From: Streptosporangium becharense
GTDB taxonomy: Bacteria > Actinomycetota > Actinomycetes > Streptosporangiales > Streptosporangiaceae
DNA: 64,000 bases
Assembly (NCBI RefSeq): GCF_014204985.1
Contig: NZ_JACHMP010000001.1
Span: 3,472,001 to 3,536,000 of the forward strand
Direction of reading: 5' to 3'
The notes beneath the pieces are model-generated. The model had not been told where the DNA came from. It was given only the letters and a program-made list of their open reading frames with translations, and did no database searches. Positions 36,076-43,145 of the stretch are shown piece by piece (the first letter of the stretch is position 1; every line of letters begins with the position of its first letter). The translations under genes were made by a program, and so were the position numbers.

Positions 36076-36081
36076 CGGTCC

Positions 36082-36188
36082 GGCGGCTCAGCGCCGACTC
36101 GCACCTTCAGAAGACGACCTGGCGGCCCGGCATCGACTCGCACCTTCAGAAGACGACCTGGCGGCTCAGCGCCGACTCGCACCTCCGA
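36082..36188. repeat. 39-bp tandem repeat after the helicase gene
   Basis: The core CGACTCGCACCTTCAGAAG is found at 36095 and 36134 and in altered form at 36173, an exact 39-bp period, each preceded by GGCGGCTCAGCGC or a variant. The array starts within 10 bp of the TAA at 36073-36075. The units are near-identical, so this is probably a recent expansion. Spacers between copies are not unique, so it is not a CRISPR array. Confidence 0.75.
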
Positions 36189-37012
36189 AATAGTGATCGC
36201 AAGTGAGGGGGAGAACGGTTCGGACGCCGCTTCGCTAACGGTTCGGATGCCGCATTACTACATGAACGACTCCCAAAGAGGTGTGATTCGATCACGATCC
36301 TATTCCGGAAGGCTCCCATCAGAGGAAAGAGCTGTCCGGAAAACACCAGCATCATTGCGCGGGCGACTGTGGGCCCCGACCGGTGATCACACATTCGGGC
36401 CGGCCGGTCGAGGCCGATACGAGGACGGGTGAGGTCCCCGTCCGCACTCGGGGACAAGTCAAGGCCGGCAGCTGACGATCAAAGGCTGGCGTCACACGGA
36501 TGTCACCTATCACCGCAGCCCAAGAGCATGATCACATGCAACGTCGAGCTTTCAGATTCAGAGGCGACCACGAATCAGCACGCCGAGCCCGCATTGGCCC
36601 GAACAACATGAATCACACACCAGGCCCAGGCCCAATCCACTGGACGCAAATCTATACACCAGGCCCAGAACTAGCCGCCGACCACGAATCGGTACATCGG
36701 GCCCAGAATCACCCCATTGGGCGCGTAGATCCGCATGCCGAGCCCGAATCAGCCCGCACAACACGAATCACACACCAGGCCAGGCCCAGCCCGCCGACCA
36801 CGCATCAGCACGCCGACCCCAGACCCAGCCCATTGGAGGCGGATCGACATGCCAGGCGCAAGTCAACACCTCCGTACGCACGACCACTTAGGGAACTTAT
36901 GTCACTTTCAGCGAACTTTGATCAGTTAAATCCGTTTTCAAGTTATACAACGGTTTTATTGATATTTCACACCCATGTGGTGATTTATAACTATTGATCA
37001 CCTATGGGCTCG
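36189..37012. other. 824-bp gene-free stretch with degenerate long repeats and AT island
   Basis: No convincing gene is seen; the one open frame of any length (36500-36997) has Pro/His/Arg/Thr-rich repetitive composition and no start signals. Similar blocks begin CGACCACGAATC at 36565, 36679 and 36795 (as CGACCACGCATC), spaced 114-116 bp, and ACAACAYGAATCACACACCAGGCC at 36603 and 36758. GC content falls in this segment, and 36890-37000 is strongly AT-rich (for example TTATTGATATTTCAC). It separates the helicase from the 3' end of the tad operon and could be a decayed mobile or repeat region. Confidence 0.6.
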
Positions 37013-37147
37013 CTATCCGGGGCATGACGATAGGGAGCTTTTCACCATGCTGCTTCGCCCACCCGGCGAGTCCCCATCCGCACGAATCAGCCTCATGAAC
37101 AAGATCACGGCCAGCCTCGCAAGCAAGACCACCACCGCCTCATTCAC
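37013..37147 (-). CDS. Possible 44-residue membrane peptide coupled to the TadE-like gene
   Basis: A GTG at 37147 overlaps the TGA of the preceding tad gene (GTGAATGA), followed by 44 codons. The product begins with one hydrophobic helix (NEAVVVLLARLAVILFMRL) and a short polar tail (IRADGDSPGG onward). The overlap suggests translational coupling and the helix suits a Tad-linked membrane peptide, but codon use at the tail is less biased and no known family fits. The call is tentative. Confidence 0.3.
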   Translation of the reverse strand: MNEAVVVLLARLAVILFMRLIRADGDSPGGRSSMVKSSLSSCPG

Positions 37148-37595
37148 CGGGACCGGTGATGTGCACGGGCCCCGCACGTGCCCGCGCCGTGACCCGCGTA
37201 CCGCCTGATCCGAACGGCACAGGCAGCGACAGCCATACGGCGGCCTGGACATCGGCTATGCCGTCGTCACCGACGGAGCATCGGGTGATCTCCGCCCCGT
37301 TACCGGCGGCGATCAGTGAGGCCTTCCCACAGCTCTCACCGGGATCGGCGAAGGCCACCCGGGCGGCGGCGAGCGCGCTCAGATCGGCGGCCGCCTGCGC
37401 TTGGTGCCGGGCCACTCTGACCGCGCCGGTGAACACGACCGCCATCACCACCGCGAAGAGCAACGCCGCCAACCCGACGGCCCAGACTGTCGCCGACCCC
37501 CGTTCCCCATCGCCCCGGAAAGGCCCTCCCCCATCGCCCCGCAAAGGCCAGGACATCGTCCTCCTGCCGCATCGGGCGGAACCCTTCATGATCAT
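37140..37595 (-). CDS. TadE/G-like protein of the helicase/secretion neighbourhood type
   Basis: 151 residues from ATG 37595, overlapping the upstream stop by 4 bp (ATGA). An N-terminal hydrophobic segment (GSATVWAVGLAALLFAVVMAVVFTGAVRVARHQAQAAADLSALAAAR) has the conserved form of TadE/TadG-like pseudopilins, with the Gly-Ser-Ala-Thr start typical of this set. One Cys pair follows (GESCGKASL, ITRCSVGD). It corresponds to Rv3654c in M. tuberculosis by position and pattern. It is probably a minor pilin of the Tad apparatus, exported through the membrane. Confidence 0.85.
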   Translation of the reverse strand: MIMKGSARCGRRTMSWPLRGDGGGPFRGDGERGSATVWAVGLAALLFAVVMAVVFTGAVRVARHQAQAAADLSALAAARVAFADPGESCGKASLIAAGNGAEITRCSVGDDGIADVQAAVWLSLPVPFGSGGTRVTARARAGPVHITGPGE

Positions 37596-37963
37596 TGACC
37601 TGCCTCCGGCTCGACGGCGGAGACCGCAGTCGCCCGGACGGTGACCCCTGGAAGAGAGGTGCCCCATTGCGGTCTGACGTGCACCGACACCTCCACCCGG
37701 GCCACATCGGCACCTCGGGTCACCACGACTCGCGCACCCGCCGGGACCGCTGCCAGGACGCTGCTCCGGACCCGCTCCAACGGCTCACCACGCGAGACGG
37801 CCCGAGCCCCCGCACGGGCGGCGTCCACGCACTCGAGCCGGGCCTCGACCGCCGCCACGGCCCATAGTCCGGCCGCCAGCACCACCATCAGGGCAGGCAG
37901 CACCGCGGCCGTCTCAGCGGTCACCGACCCTTTGCACCGGTGGGCGGCGAGCATCACCGCCAC
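37592..37963 (-). CDS. TadE-like minor pilin
   Basis: 123 residues from GTG 37963. The N-terminus is GSVTAETAAVLPALMVVLAAGLWAVAAVEARLECVDAARAGARAVSRGE, the TadE signature in which a Glu-Thr pair precedes the membrane helix, as in type IV pilin processing regions. The rest is a small beta-rich domain without known motifs. It overlaps the next gene by 4 bp and starts 4 bp after the DUF4244 gene, so the three small genes form a compact operon. The counterpart in M. tuberculosis is Rv3655c. Confidence 0.87.
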   Translation of the reverse strand: MAVMLAAHRCKGSVTAETAAVLPALMVVLAAGLWAVAAVEARLECVDAARAGARAVSRGEPLERVRSSVLAAVPAGARVVVTRGADVARVEVSVHVRPQWGTSLPGVTVRATAVSAVEPEAGQ

Positions 37964-37967
37964 GGGG

Positions 37968-38204
37968 TCACCCGGCCACGGTCAGTGCCCGGTTGATCAG
38001 CGCCGTGATCATCTGCTGGACCTCCGAGCTCGTCACCACCTTGAAAAGGAGCGCCGCGAAGGCGCAGGCGGCGATGGTTCCGACCGCGTACTCGGTGGTG
38101 GACATGCCACGCTCACGGTGCGGACCGGTGATCAGCAGCGCCCATCGGGCACGCACCCACCCCGTCAGGTCATGTCGCATGCTGACGGCCTTCATCGGAC
38201 GCAT
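37968..38204 (-). CDS. Flp-pilin-like small protein (DUF4244)
   Basis: 78 residues from ATG 38204, with an ideal AGGAGG five bases upstream. The core is ERGMSTTEYAVGTIAACAFAALLFKVVTSSEVQQMITALINRAL, the DUF4244/Flp-type signature: a short basic leader, the TTEYA processing-type motif and one hydrophobic helix. It is probably the major pilin subunit, processed by a prepilin peptidase not encoded in this window. It begins the promoter-proximal end of the small-gene set; the 696 bp upstream hold DnaA-box-like sequences at 38301-38325. Confidence 0.88.
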   Translation of the reverse strand: MRPMKAVSMRHDLTGWVRARWALLITGPHRERGMSTTEYAVGTIAACAFAALLFKVVTSSEVQQMITALINRALTVAG

Positions 38205-38300
38205 GGTTACCTCCTGAGGTCTTCGCCAGGCACATCGCCCGGCATCAGTGAAGTCAGGCTCTTCCATCGGCTCGCGGCCCAGCGGGGGTGAACGGTGTTC

Positions 38301-38325
38301 TGTGGACAAGTCGAGGTTGTCCACA
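38301..38325. promoter_or_regulatory. Head-to-head pair of DnaA-box-like 9-mers
   Basis: TGTGGACAA-N7-TTGTCCACA, a perfect 9-bp inverted repeat about 100 bp upstream of the pilin start. TTGTCCACA is the preferred DnaA box of streptomycetes and mycobacteria. It could equally be the operator of an unknown palindrome-binding regulator. Confidence 0.55.
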
Positions 38326-38834
38326 ACCTGTGCGCCGTACGACGCCCCCTCGGGAGACCAGTGCTCAGCGAAACGGCCTCCGATGAGGAGGCCAAGCACC
38401 CTTGGTGGCCTCACCGTCTTCGATGAGGAGGCCGTGCGCCCATGATGACCTCTTCCGGAGGAGGCCGGACGGCGTGCGCCTGTTCGCGGTCGTGTCAAGG
38501 CCACGGCGCACCTCCGCGTCTCCCGCGGTGAGCCGGCCGTCTCCCCGACGGGAGGGAACCGGTCGACAGCGGGAGGGAGCCGGCCGACAGGAGGGAACGG
38601 CCGATGGTCTCGCGAGAAGAAAGGAGACCGGCCGGTGGGCCGGTGGAGGAGAGCCAACTGGTGGGGGAATCGGAACAGACCGGTGGGCCGGTGAGGGTAG
38701 GTGCGGAGAAAATCTCCGACGACAGGTGAACCCTGGCCGCCCAAGTGGAGGCCGGTGGTGGGACGTGTGATCATCCGGCCGGGAGATCGTCGGCGGGATG
38801 AACGAGGGTCACGAACGGGGAGCACCTTCGCCGC

Positions 38835-38899
38835 TTGTCCACAGGATGCAACCTCCCCCTGTGGACAACTCGGATATCCAGAGAAAAATCTGTGGATAA
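38835..38899. promoter_or_regulatory. Three DnaA-box-like 9-mers just past tadC
   Basis: TTGTCCACAGG (38835-38845) and CCTGTGGACAA (38858-38868) form a perfect 11-bp inverted repeat, and TGTGGATAA (38891-38899) ends one base before the tadC stop. On the minus strand the inverted repeat could also fold as a hairpin at the end of tadC mRNA. Confidence 0.55.
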
Positions 38900-38900
38900 C

Positions 38901-39764
38901 TTATGGCAGCAGCACCTCACTGGCCAGACCTGCCACAACGGGGATGATTCCAAGGAAGACGAAGGCGGGCAGAAAACACAGCCCGAGCGGGGCGACCACC
39001 TGGACGCCGACCCGCTGGACGGCCGCCGCGGACGCGGCACGGGCCGCATGCCGGGAGTCGTCCGCGAGGCGGGTGAGAACGTCGGCCACCGGAGCACCGC
39101 TGAGCGCGGCCCGGTTCATCGTCCGCGCCAGGAAGGTGAGCGGGCGTTCGGTCGCCAGGGCCTGCCATGCCGTCTCCGGCGTGGCCCCAAGCCGCAGTTG
39201 GCCGCCGACCCAGACCAGGCGGTCACCGAGCGGCCCGCCGATCGCCTCCGCCGTGACGTCGAGGGCTCCGGTGATCGGTTGCCCGGCACGGAGGCAGGCG
39301 ACCATGAGATCTGCCGCCAGCGGAAGATCCGCCGCCACCCGCTCACGCTCCCGCCTCAGCTCCGATGGTTCCCGCCGACGCAGGACAACCAGGGCGATCG
39401 TGGCACCGGCCGTTCCGGCCACTCCTCCGGGCATACCGCCGACGGCGAGGAACACCGTCAGCCCGACGGCGAATGAGATCGTCACCTCACCCCGGCTCGG
39501 TCGCCGCCCCCATGCCGGATCGTGCGCCTGTCCGGTGGCGGTTGCCGGCCGCGGCGAGAACGGGACTCCACCGGTCTCCGGTTTCCCCGTGGCGGTCGCC
39601 GGACGCGACCGGAGCGGGACCCCACCGGTCTCCGGTCTCATCTCGGAAGGGCCATCGGCAGCCACCGAACGCCGGGCTCCGCGAATGCGGTCTGCGGGAT
39701 CGCCGCGGGTGTTCCACAACCACCCGGCGATCGCGGCGAGCGCCACGGCCAGCCAACCAATCAT
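38901..39764 (-). CDS. tadC: TadC-like membrane protein (GspF domain)
   Basis: 287 residues. A type II secretion F domain: DLPLAADLMVACLRAGQPITGALDVTAEAIGGPLGDRLVWVGGQLRLGATPETAWQALA, TMNRAALSGAPVADVLTRLADDSR and the C-terminal helix VVAPLGLCFLPAFVFLGIIPVVAGLASEVL. The N-terminus has one helix (IGWLAVALAAIAGWLW) and then a polar linker carrying an 18-residue tandem duplication (ETGGVP-x3-RPATATG twice). TadB and TadC form the inner-membrane platform of the Tad pilus. It is separated from tadB by 308 bp of repeats. The counterpart is Rv3657c. Confidence 0.9.
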   Translation of the reverse strand: MIGWLAVALAAIAGWLWNTRGDPADRIRGARRSVAADGPSEMRPETGGVPLRSRPATATGKPETGGVPFSPRPATATGQAHDPAWGRRPSRGEVTISFAVGLTVFLAVGGMPGGVAGTAGATIALVVLRRREPSELRRERERVAADLPLAADLMVACLRAGQPITGALDVTAEAIGGPLGDRLVWVGGQLRLGATPETAWQALATERPLTFLARTMNRAALSGAPVADVLTRLADDSRHAARAASAAAVQRVGVQVVAPLGLCFLPAFVFLGIIPVVAGLASEVLLP

Positions 39765-40072
39765 GGGATCCTCCCTGTGTTCGCTTCAGTTCCCGTCTCG
39801 ACCGGCCGCACGGTCTCGACCGGCCAGCCGCAGGACCTCAGCCAGCCATACGATCTCAACCTGCCGACCACATGTCCTCGATGGCTGCACGACCTCAGCC
39901 GGTCACCCGCCCTCGACCTGCCGGATGAGCCCGCATAAACCCAGTCGGCCGCGCGGTGGTGGGCCTGACTCCGGCCAGCCGGAGTCAGGCCCGGGTCAGG
40001 GCCCATGAGGACAGGATCGGGTCAGGCCCATGGGGTCACGCCCAGATCAGGGCCCATGGGGTCAGGCCCAGG
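39765..40072. repeat. Repeat-rich spacer between tadB and tadC
   Basis: No gene is seen in these 308 bp. From 39795 to about 39925 a degenerate ~20-bp motif (CTCGACCGGCC / CTCAGCCAGCC / CTCAACCTGCC) recurs about seven times. At 39961-39992 a perfect 15-bp stem, GGGCCTGACTCCGGC / GCCGGAGTCAGGCCC, forms a hairpin. From 39994 the motif GGTCAGGGCCCATGGGG recurs at 40020, 40045 and, shortened, at 40060 and 40071, running over the tadB stop codon at 40073. Confidence 0.65.
39961..39992 (-). terminator. Strong hairpin after tadB
   Basis: A perfect 15-bp stem with a 2-base spacer (CA) at its centre, 80 bp past the tadB stop on the minus strand. It could attenuate or end transcription between tadAB and tadC. 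No T-run follows. Confidence 0.5.
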
Positions 40073-40780
40073 TCAGGCCCGCTGTGCGCGAACCACCAGG
40101 CGGTGGGTCCACCACAGGCCGCAGGCGTCGAGCGCGAGACCGAGGATCAGGCATCCCGCGCCTGCCGGGCCACCGAAGAGAAAATGCAACGGGCGCATGC
40201 CGAGGCCTGCCGCCATCGTGATGCCGAGAACGGGCAGGCCCGCCAGGAGCCGGGCGGTGGCCCGGGGGCCGGCGAGCTGGGCGGTGACATTGCGACGGTG
40301 CGCCTGTGCCTCGCGAAGGGAGGCGGTGACGCGCTCGACGAGGACGGACAGGCCCGCCCCGGTGGTCACGCTGACCTTCCAGCAGGCGGCCAGGGCGTGG
40401 AAAGCCTCGCCGCCCTCCTCGGGAGCGACCGCGAGCAGGGCGGCGGGGACGTCACCTCCGTCTCGTGCCGCCGCGACCAGTGGACGCAGGACCACGGGGT
40501 CGGGAAAACTCGCGGCCTGAACCGCACGGGCCAGCGACTCACCGGCGGTCCGCCCTGCGGACAGCTCGGCCGACAGCCCCTGACACAGCTCGATCGACGC
40601 GGTCCGCCACGCGGCGGCACGCCCCGCAGGCCGAGAGCGGCGGGCGAATCTCTCCCGCAGGGAGTGTGACATGGCCGGACCGCGCCGGTTCATCCGGTGC
40701 AGACGGGTGGTCCCGCGATCGGGGCCGGTCCACAGCCACACCGCCACGGCGGTGAGCGCCAGCACCGCTCCCGCCGTCAT
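40073..40780 (-). CDS. tadB: TadB-like membrane protein (GspF domain)
   Basis: 235 residues from ATG 40780, overlapping tadA by 4 bp (ATGA). An F domain: IELCQGLSAELSAGRTAGESLARAVQAASFPDPVVLRPLVAAARDGGDVPAALLAVAPEEGGEAFHALAACWKVSVTTGAGLSVLVERVTASL, with helices at the N-terminus (AGAVLALTAVAVWLW) and C-terminus (LLAGLPVLGITMAAGLGMRPLHFLFGG and GCLILGLALDACGLWW). It is shorter than many TadB proteins but complete for the family. It pairs with TadC in the inner-membrane platform. The counterpart is Rv3658c. Confidence 0.9.
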   Translation of the reverse strand: MTAGAVLALTAVAVWLWTGPDRGTTRLHRMNRRGPAMSHSLRERFARRSRPAGRAAAWRTASIELCQGLSAELSAGRTAGESLARAVQAASFPDPVVLRPLVAAARDGGDVPAALLAVAPEEGGEAFHALAACWKVSVTTGAGLSVLVERVTASLREAQAHRRNVTAQLAGPRATARLLAGLPVLGITMAAGLGMRPLHFLFGGPAGAGCLILGLALDACGLWWTHRLVVRAQRA

Positions 40781-42102
40781 GGCCCCTCCCTCCGCGCCGG
40801 AGCAGCCGGGCTCTCCAGCGTGGGCGGGCGGAGCGGGCGGCCCGGGGGTGGTGGACCGCCGGTCGTGGAAGAGCGCACCGAACGCGAGGAGGTGTAAGGG
40901 CTGCGGCGGAGGGCGACGGGAAGCAGGACGCCCGGGGCTCGGGCGGCCAGTGTAGGCAGACCGGGGCCGGCGACCACACCTCCGTCCGGGGTGAACGTGA
41001 GAGCCGGCTCGGCGTCGACCAGACCGGAGGGGCGGCGGATCATCATGCAGATCTCAGCGACCCGGCGACGGCCACCGGCGTGGTCGCGGACGAGGTGGAT
41101 CACAACGTCGAGGGCCGCCGCGATCTGGCTGTGGACCGCCTCCCTGCTGAGACCGGCGGCGCAGGCGAGGGCTTCAAGCCTGGGCGGCACGTCGGTCGCC
41201 GTATTGGCGTGCAGGGTGCCGCAACCACCCTCATGGCCGGTGTTGAGCGCCGCCAGAAGGTCGACGACCTCCGCACCTCTGACCTCACCGACCACGAGGC
41301 GGTCGGGACGCATCCGCAGGGCCTGGCGGACCAGGTCGCGCAGGCCCACGCCGCCCGCGCCCTCGATGTTGGGCGGGCGGGACTCCAGGCGCACCACATG
41401 GGGATGGAGCGGCCTCAACTCGGCCGAGTCTTCGACCAGCAACAGCCGCTCACCGGGATCCGCCAGCGACAGCAGGGCCGAGAGCATCGTGGTCTTCCCG
41501 GTTCCGGTGCCGCCGGTGACCAGGAAGGCGAGCCTCGACTCGATCACCGCGGTAAGGACGGGCACGCAGTCGGCCCGGACGGCACCCGCCGCGACGAGGT
41601 TGGGAAGGGTGAAGGTGCACCGGGGTGGCAGCCGCAGGGACAGGCAGGTGCCGTTGGGTGCCACAGGTGGGAGAACCGCGTGGAGCCGGACGCCGCCGGC
41701 GAGACGTGCGTCGACGTGGGGACAGGCGTCGTCCAGGCGTCTGCCGGCGGCCGAGGCGAGACGCTGGGCGAGTCTCCGGAGCGCGTCCTCGTCGGGGAAG
41801 ACGATCTGGGTGAGGCGCAGGCCGCGGCCGTCGTCGACCCACACTTCGCGAGGGCCGTTCACCAGAACGTCGGTGACCTCGGGCTCGGCCAGCAGCGGCT
41901 CCAGCGGACCGGCGCCGATCAGATCGGCGCACAGGACCCGGGCGACCGCCAGGATCTCCGCGTCACCGAGCATCGCCCGCTCGGCACGGAGCGCGACCGC
42001 GACGTGCGCGGCACTGGGCTCGACCCCGGCGTGGGCCAACCGCAACCGGACCGCCTCCACCAGCTCGGGCGGAACGGCGGTGGTGTTCTCAGCCCGTCTC
42101 AT
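40777..42102 (-). CDS. tadA: TadA/CpaF secretion ATPase
   Basis: 441 residues. Walker A GGTGTGKTT at 197-205, the Asp box LLLVEDSAELRPLHPHVVRLESRP, Walker B/His box RMRPDRLVVGEVRGAEVVDLLAALNTGHEGGCGTLHANTATDVPPRLEALA. It powers Tad pilus assembly at the cytoplasmic face of the membrane. The last 45 residues are a Ser/Pro/Arg-rich tail unusual in length. It overlaps both the upstream ssd gene and the downstream tadB gene by 4 bp, so ssd-tadA-tadB are coupled. The counterpart is Rv3659c. Confidence 0.95.
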   Translation of the reverse strand: MRRAENTTAVPPELVEAVRLRLAHAGVEPSAAHVAVALRAERAMLGDAEILAVARVLCADLIGAGPLEPLLAEPEVTDVLVNGPREVWVDDGRGLRLTQIVFPDEDALRRLAQRLASAAGRRLDDACPHVDARLAGGVRLHAVLPPVAPNGTCLSLRLPPRCTFTLPNLVAAGAVRADCVPVLTAVIESRLAFLVTGGTGTGKTTMLSALLSLADPGERLLLVEDSAELRPLHPHVVRLESRPPNIEGAGGVGLRDLVRQALRMRPDRLVVGEVRGAEVVDLLAALNTGHEGGCGTLHANTATDVPPRLEALACAAGLSREAVHSQIAAALDVVIHLVRDHAGGRRRVAEICMMIRRPSGLVDAEPALTFTPDGGVVAGPGLPTLAARAPGVLLPVALRRSPYTSSRSVRSSTTGGPPPPGRPLRPPTLESPAAPARREGP

Positions 42103-43145
42103 GCGTCCGGCCCGAGCACGGCGTCGAGGAACGAGCCGCAGAACCGGCCAAGGGAGGTGCGGCGACCGGTCGGGGGGACGTCACCGCGGTTGAGCATGGC
42201 GGTGAGGCGTGGCTGATCGGGGATGCTCCCGGCGTACGGCACGCCGAGTGAGCCGGTCACCACCTCATGGTCCAGCACGCCGTCACGCACGATGGCCCGC
42301 ACCTCGCCGGTGTGCTTACGCAACCCGGCGAGCACCTGGGCCGCGGCGAGCACCCCCCGCACGTCGGCGGTGACGACCAGAAGGGTGCTGGTGGCCCGGC
42401 CGAGCACCTCCACCGCGGCCTGGTCGAGGTAGCGGGGCAGGTCGACGACCACCAGATCGAAACCGCGCTGCCCGGCTTCGAGGACCGAGCGCATGGCCTC
42501 GGCGGGGACCGGCTCGACCTCGCCCCGGTGGAAGGAGAGCACCGTCAGCCCGGCGAAGGTCGGCAGCGCCGCCTGGAGCGCGGTGAAACTGACCCGCCCC
42601 TCCCTGGCGACCAGGTCGGACCAGCGCGCCCCGTCGCACTCCTCCTGGCCGAGGAGGACGTCCAGGCCACCACCGAGCGGGTCGGCGTCGATGAGGAGGG
42701 TGCGGAGGCGGCGCCGCGAGGCGGTCAGCGCCAGTGAGACGGCCAGCACGCTGGCTCCGGCGCCGCCGCGCCCGGCCGCGACGCACACCACCGCTCCGGG
42801 CCGCGTGGGCGGCTCCACGGCGTCGGCGAACTCGTCGACGAGCCGCCGCTCGGCTGAGGGCAGCTCCAGCACGGCCTGCGCACCCACCGCGACGCACTTG
42901 CGCCACATGTCGGGATCTTCGGGGGTGCGGGTGGCGAGGAAGACACGAGGACGGGGTGGCGGCCCGACGGCGGCCAGGGCGTCGGCCACGTCACCGCCGA
43001 CCACCACCAGCGGAGCACGGTTCCAGTAGGGGCGGGCGTGCGCGGGCACGTGGGTGACGTCGAGTTCCGCTCCGGCCGCGGCAGCGACGCGGAGTAGATC
43101 GTCAAGCAGATCATGGTCTTCGGTGATGACCAGCGGGCGGTCCAC
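42099..43145 (-). CDS. ssd: Septum-site-determining-like protein Ssd (CpaE/MinD family)
   Basis: About 348 residues from GTG 43145, with GGGAGG 5 bp upstream; longer starts add a Pro/Gly-rich leader. Residues 1-120 are an atypical receiver-like domain (PLVITEDHDLLDDLLRVAAAAGAELDVTHVPAHARPYWNRAPLVVVGGDVADAL). Residues 120-348 are a MinD-type ATPase (VVCVAAGRGGAGASVLAVSLALTASRRRLRTLLIDADPLGGGLDVLLG; FDLVVVDLPRYLD). The P-loop reads GRGGAGASV, where the normal GKT is GAS, so ATP binding may be altered. Rv3660c (ssd) affects septation in mycobacteria; as CpaE it would help place the Tad machine. Confidence 0.9.
   Translation of the reverse strand: MDRPLVITEDHDLLDDLLRVAAAAGAELDVTHVPAHARPYWNRAPLVVVGGDVADALAAVGPPPRPRVFLATRTPEDPDMWRKCVAVGAQAVLELPSAERRLVDEFADAVEPPTRPGAVVCVAAGRGGAGASVLAVSLALTASRRRLRTLLIDADPLGGGLDVLLGQEECDGARWSDLVAREGRVSFTALQAALPTFAGLTVLSFHRGEVEPVPAEAMRSVLEAGQRGFDLVVVDLPRYLDQAAVEVLGRATSTLLVVTADVRGVLAAAQVLAGLRKHTGEVRAIVRDGVLDHEVVTGSLGVPYAGSIPDQPRLTAMLNRGDVPPTGRRTSLGRFCGSFLDAVLGPDA

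Larger units (their letters stand above)
38205..38900. other. Gene-free gap in the tad cluster with DnaA-box-like sites and repeats
   Basis: No gene is seen in this 696-bp gap between tadC and the pilin gene. It contains five exact DnaA-box-type 9-mers: TGTGGACAA 38301-38309, TTGTCCACA 38317-38325, TTGTCCACA 38835-38843, TGTGGACAA 38860-38868 and TGTGGATAA 38891-38899. Between them are short repeats: GATGAGGAGGCC at 38382 and 38422 (variant near 38457), and GGGAGGGAACCGGTCGACA-type copies at 38550, 38571 and 38590. The gap must contain the pilin promoter. Confidence 0.7.

Noticed and set aside
36082-36850. CRISPR array
   Set aside because: Repeats have no unique spacers of constant length and no cas genes are present; units are degenerate tandem copies.
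36500-36997. 165-codon plus-strand frame after the helicase
   Set aside because: Pro/His/Arg/Thr repeats mirror the DNA repeats; no start signal and no coding bias.
38205-38900. Chromosomal origin oriC
   Set aside because: DnaA-box-like sites are present, but dnaA, dnaN, rpmH and an AT-rich unwinding element are missing.
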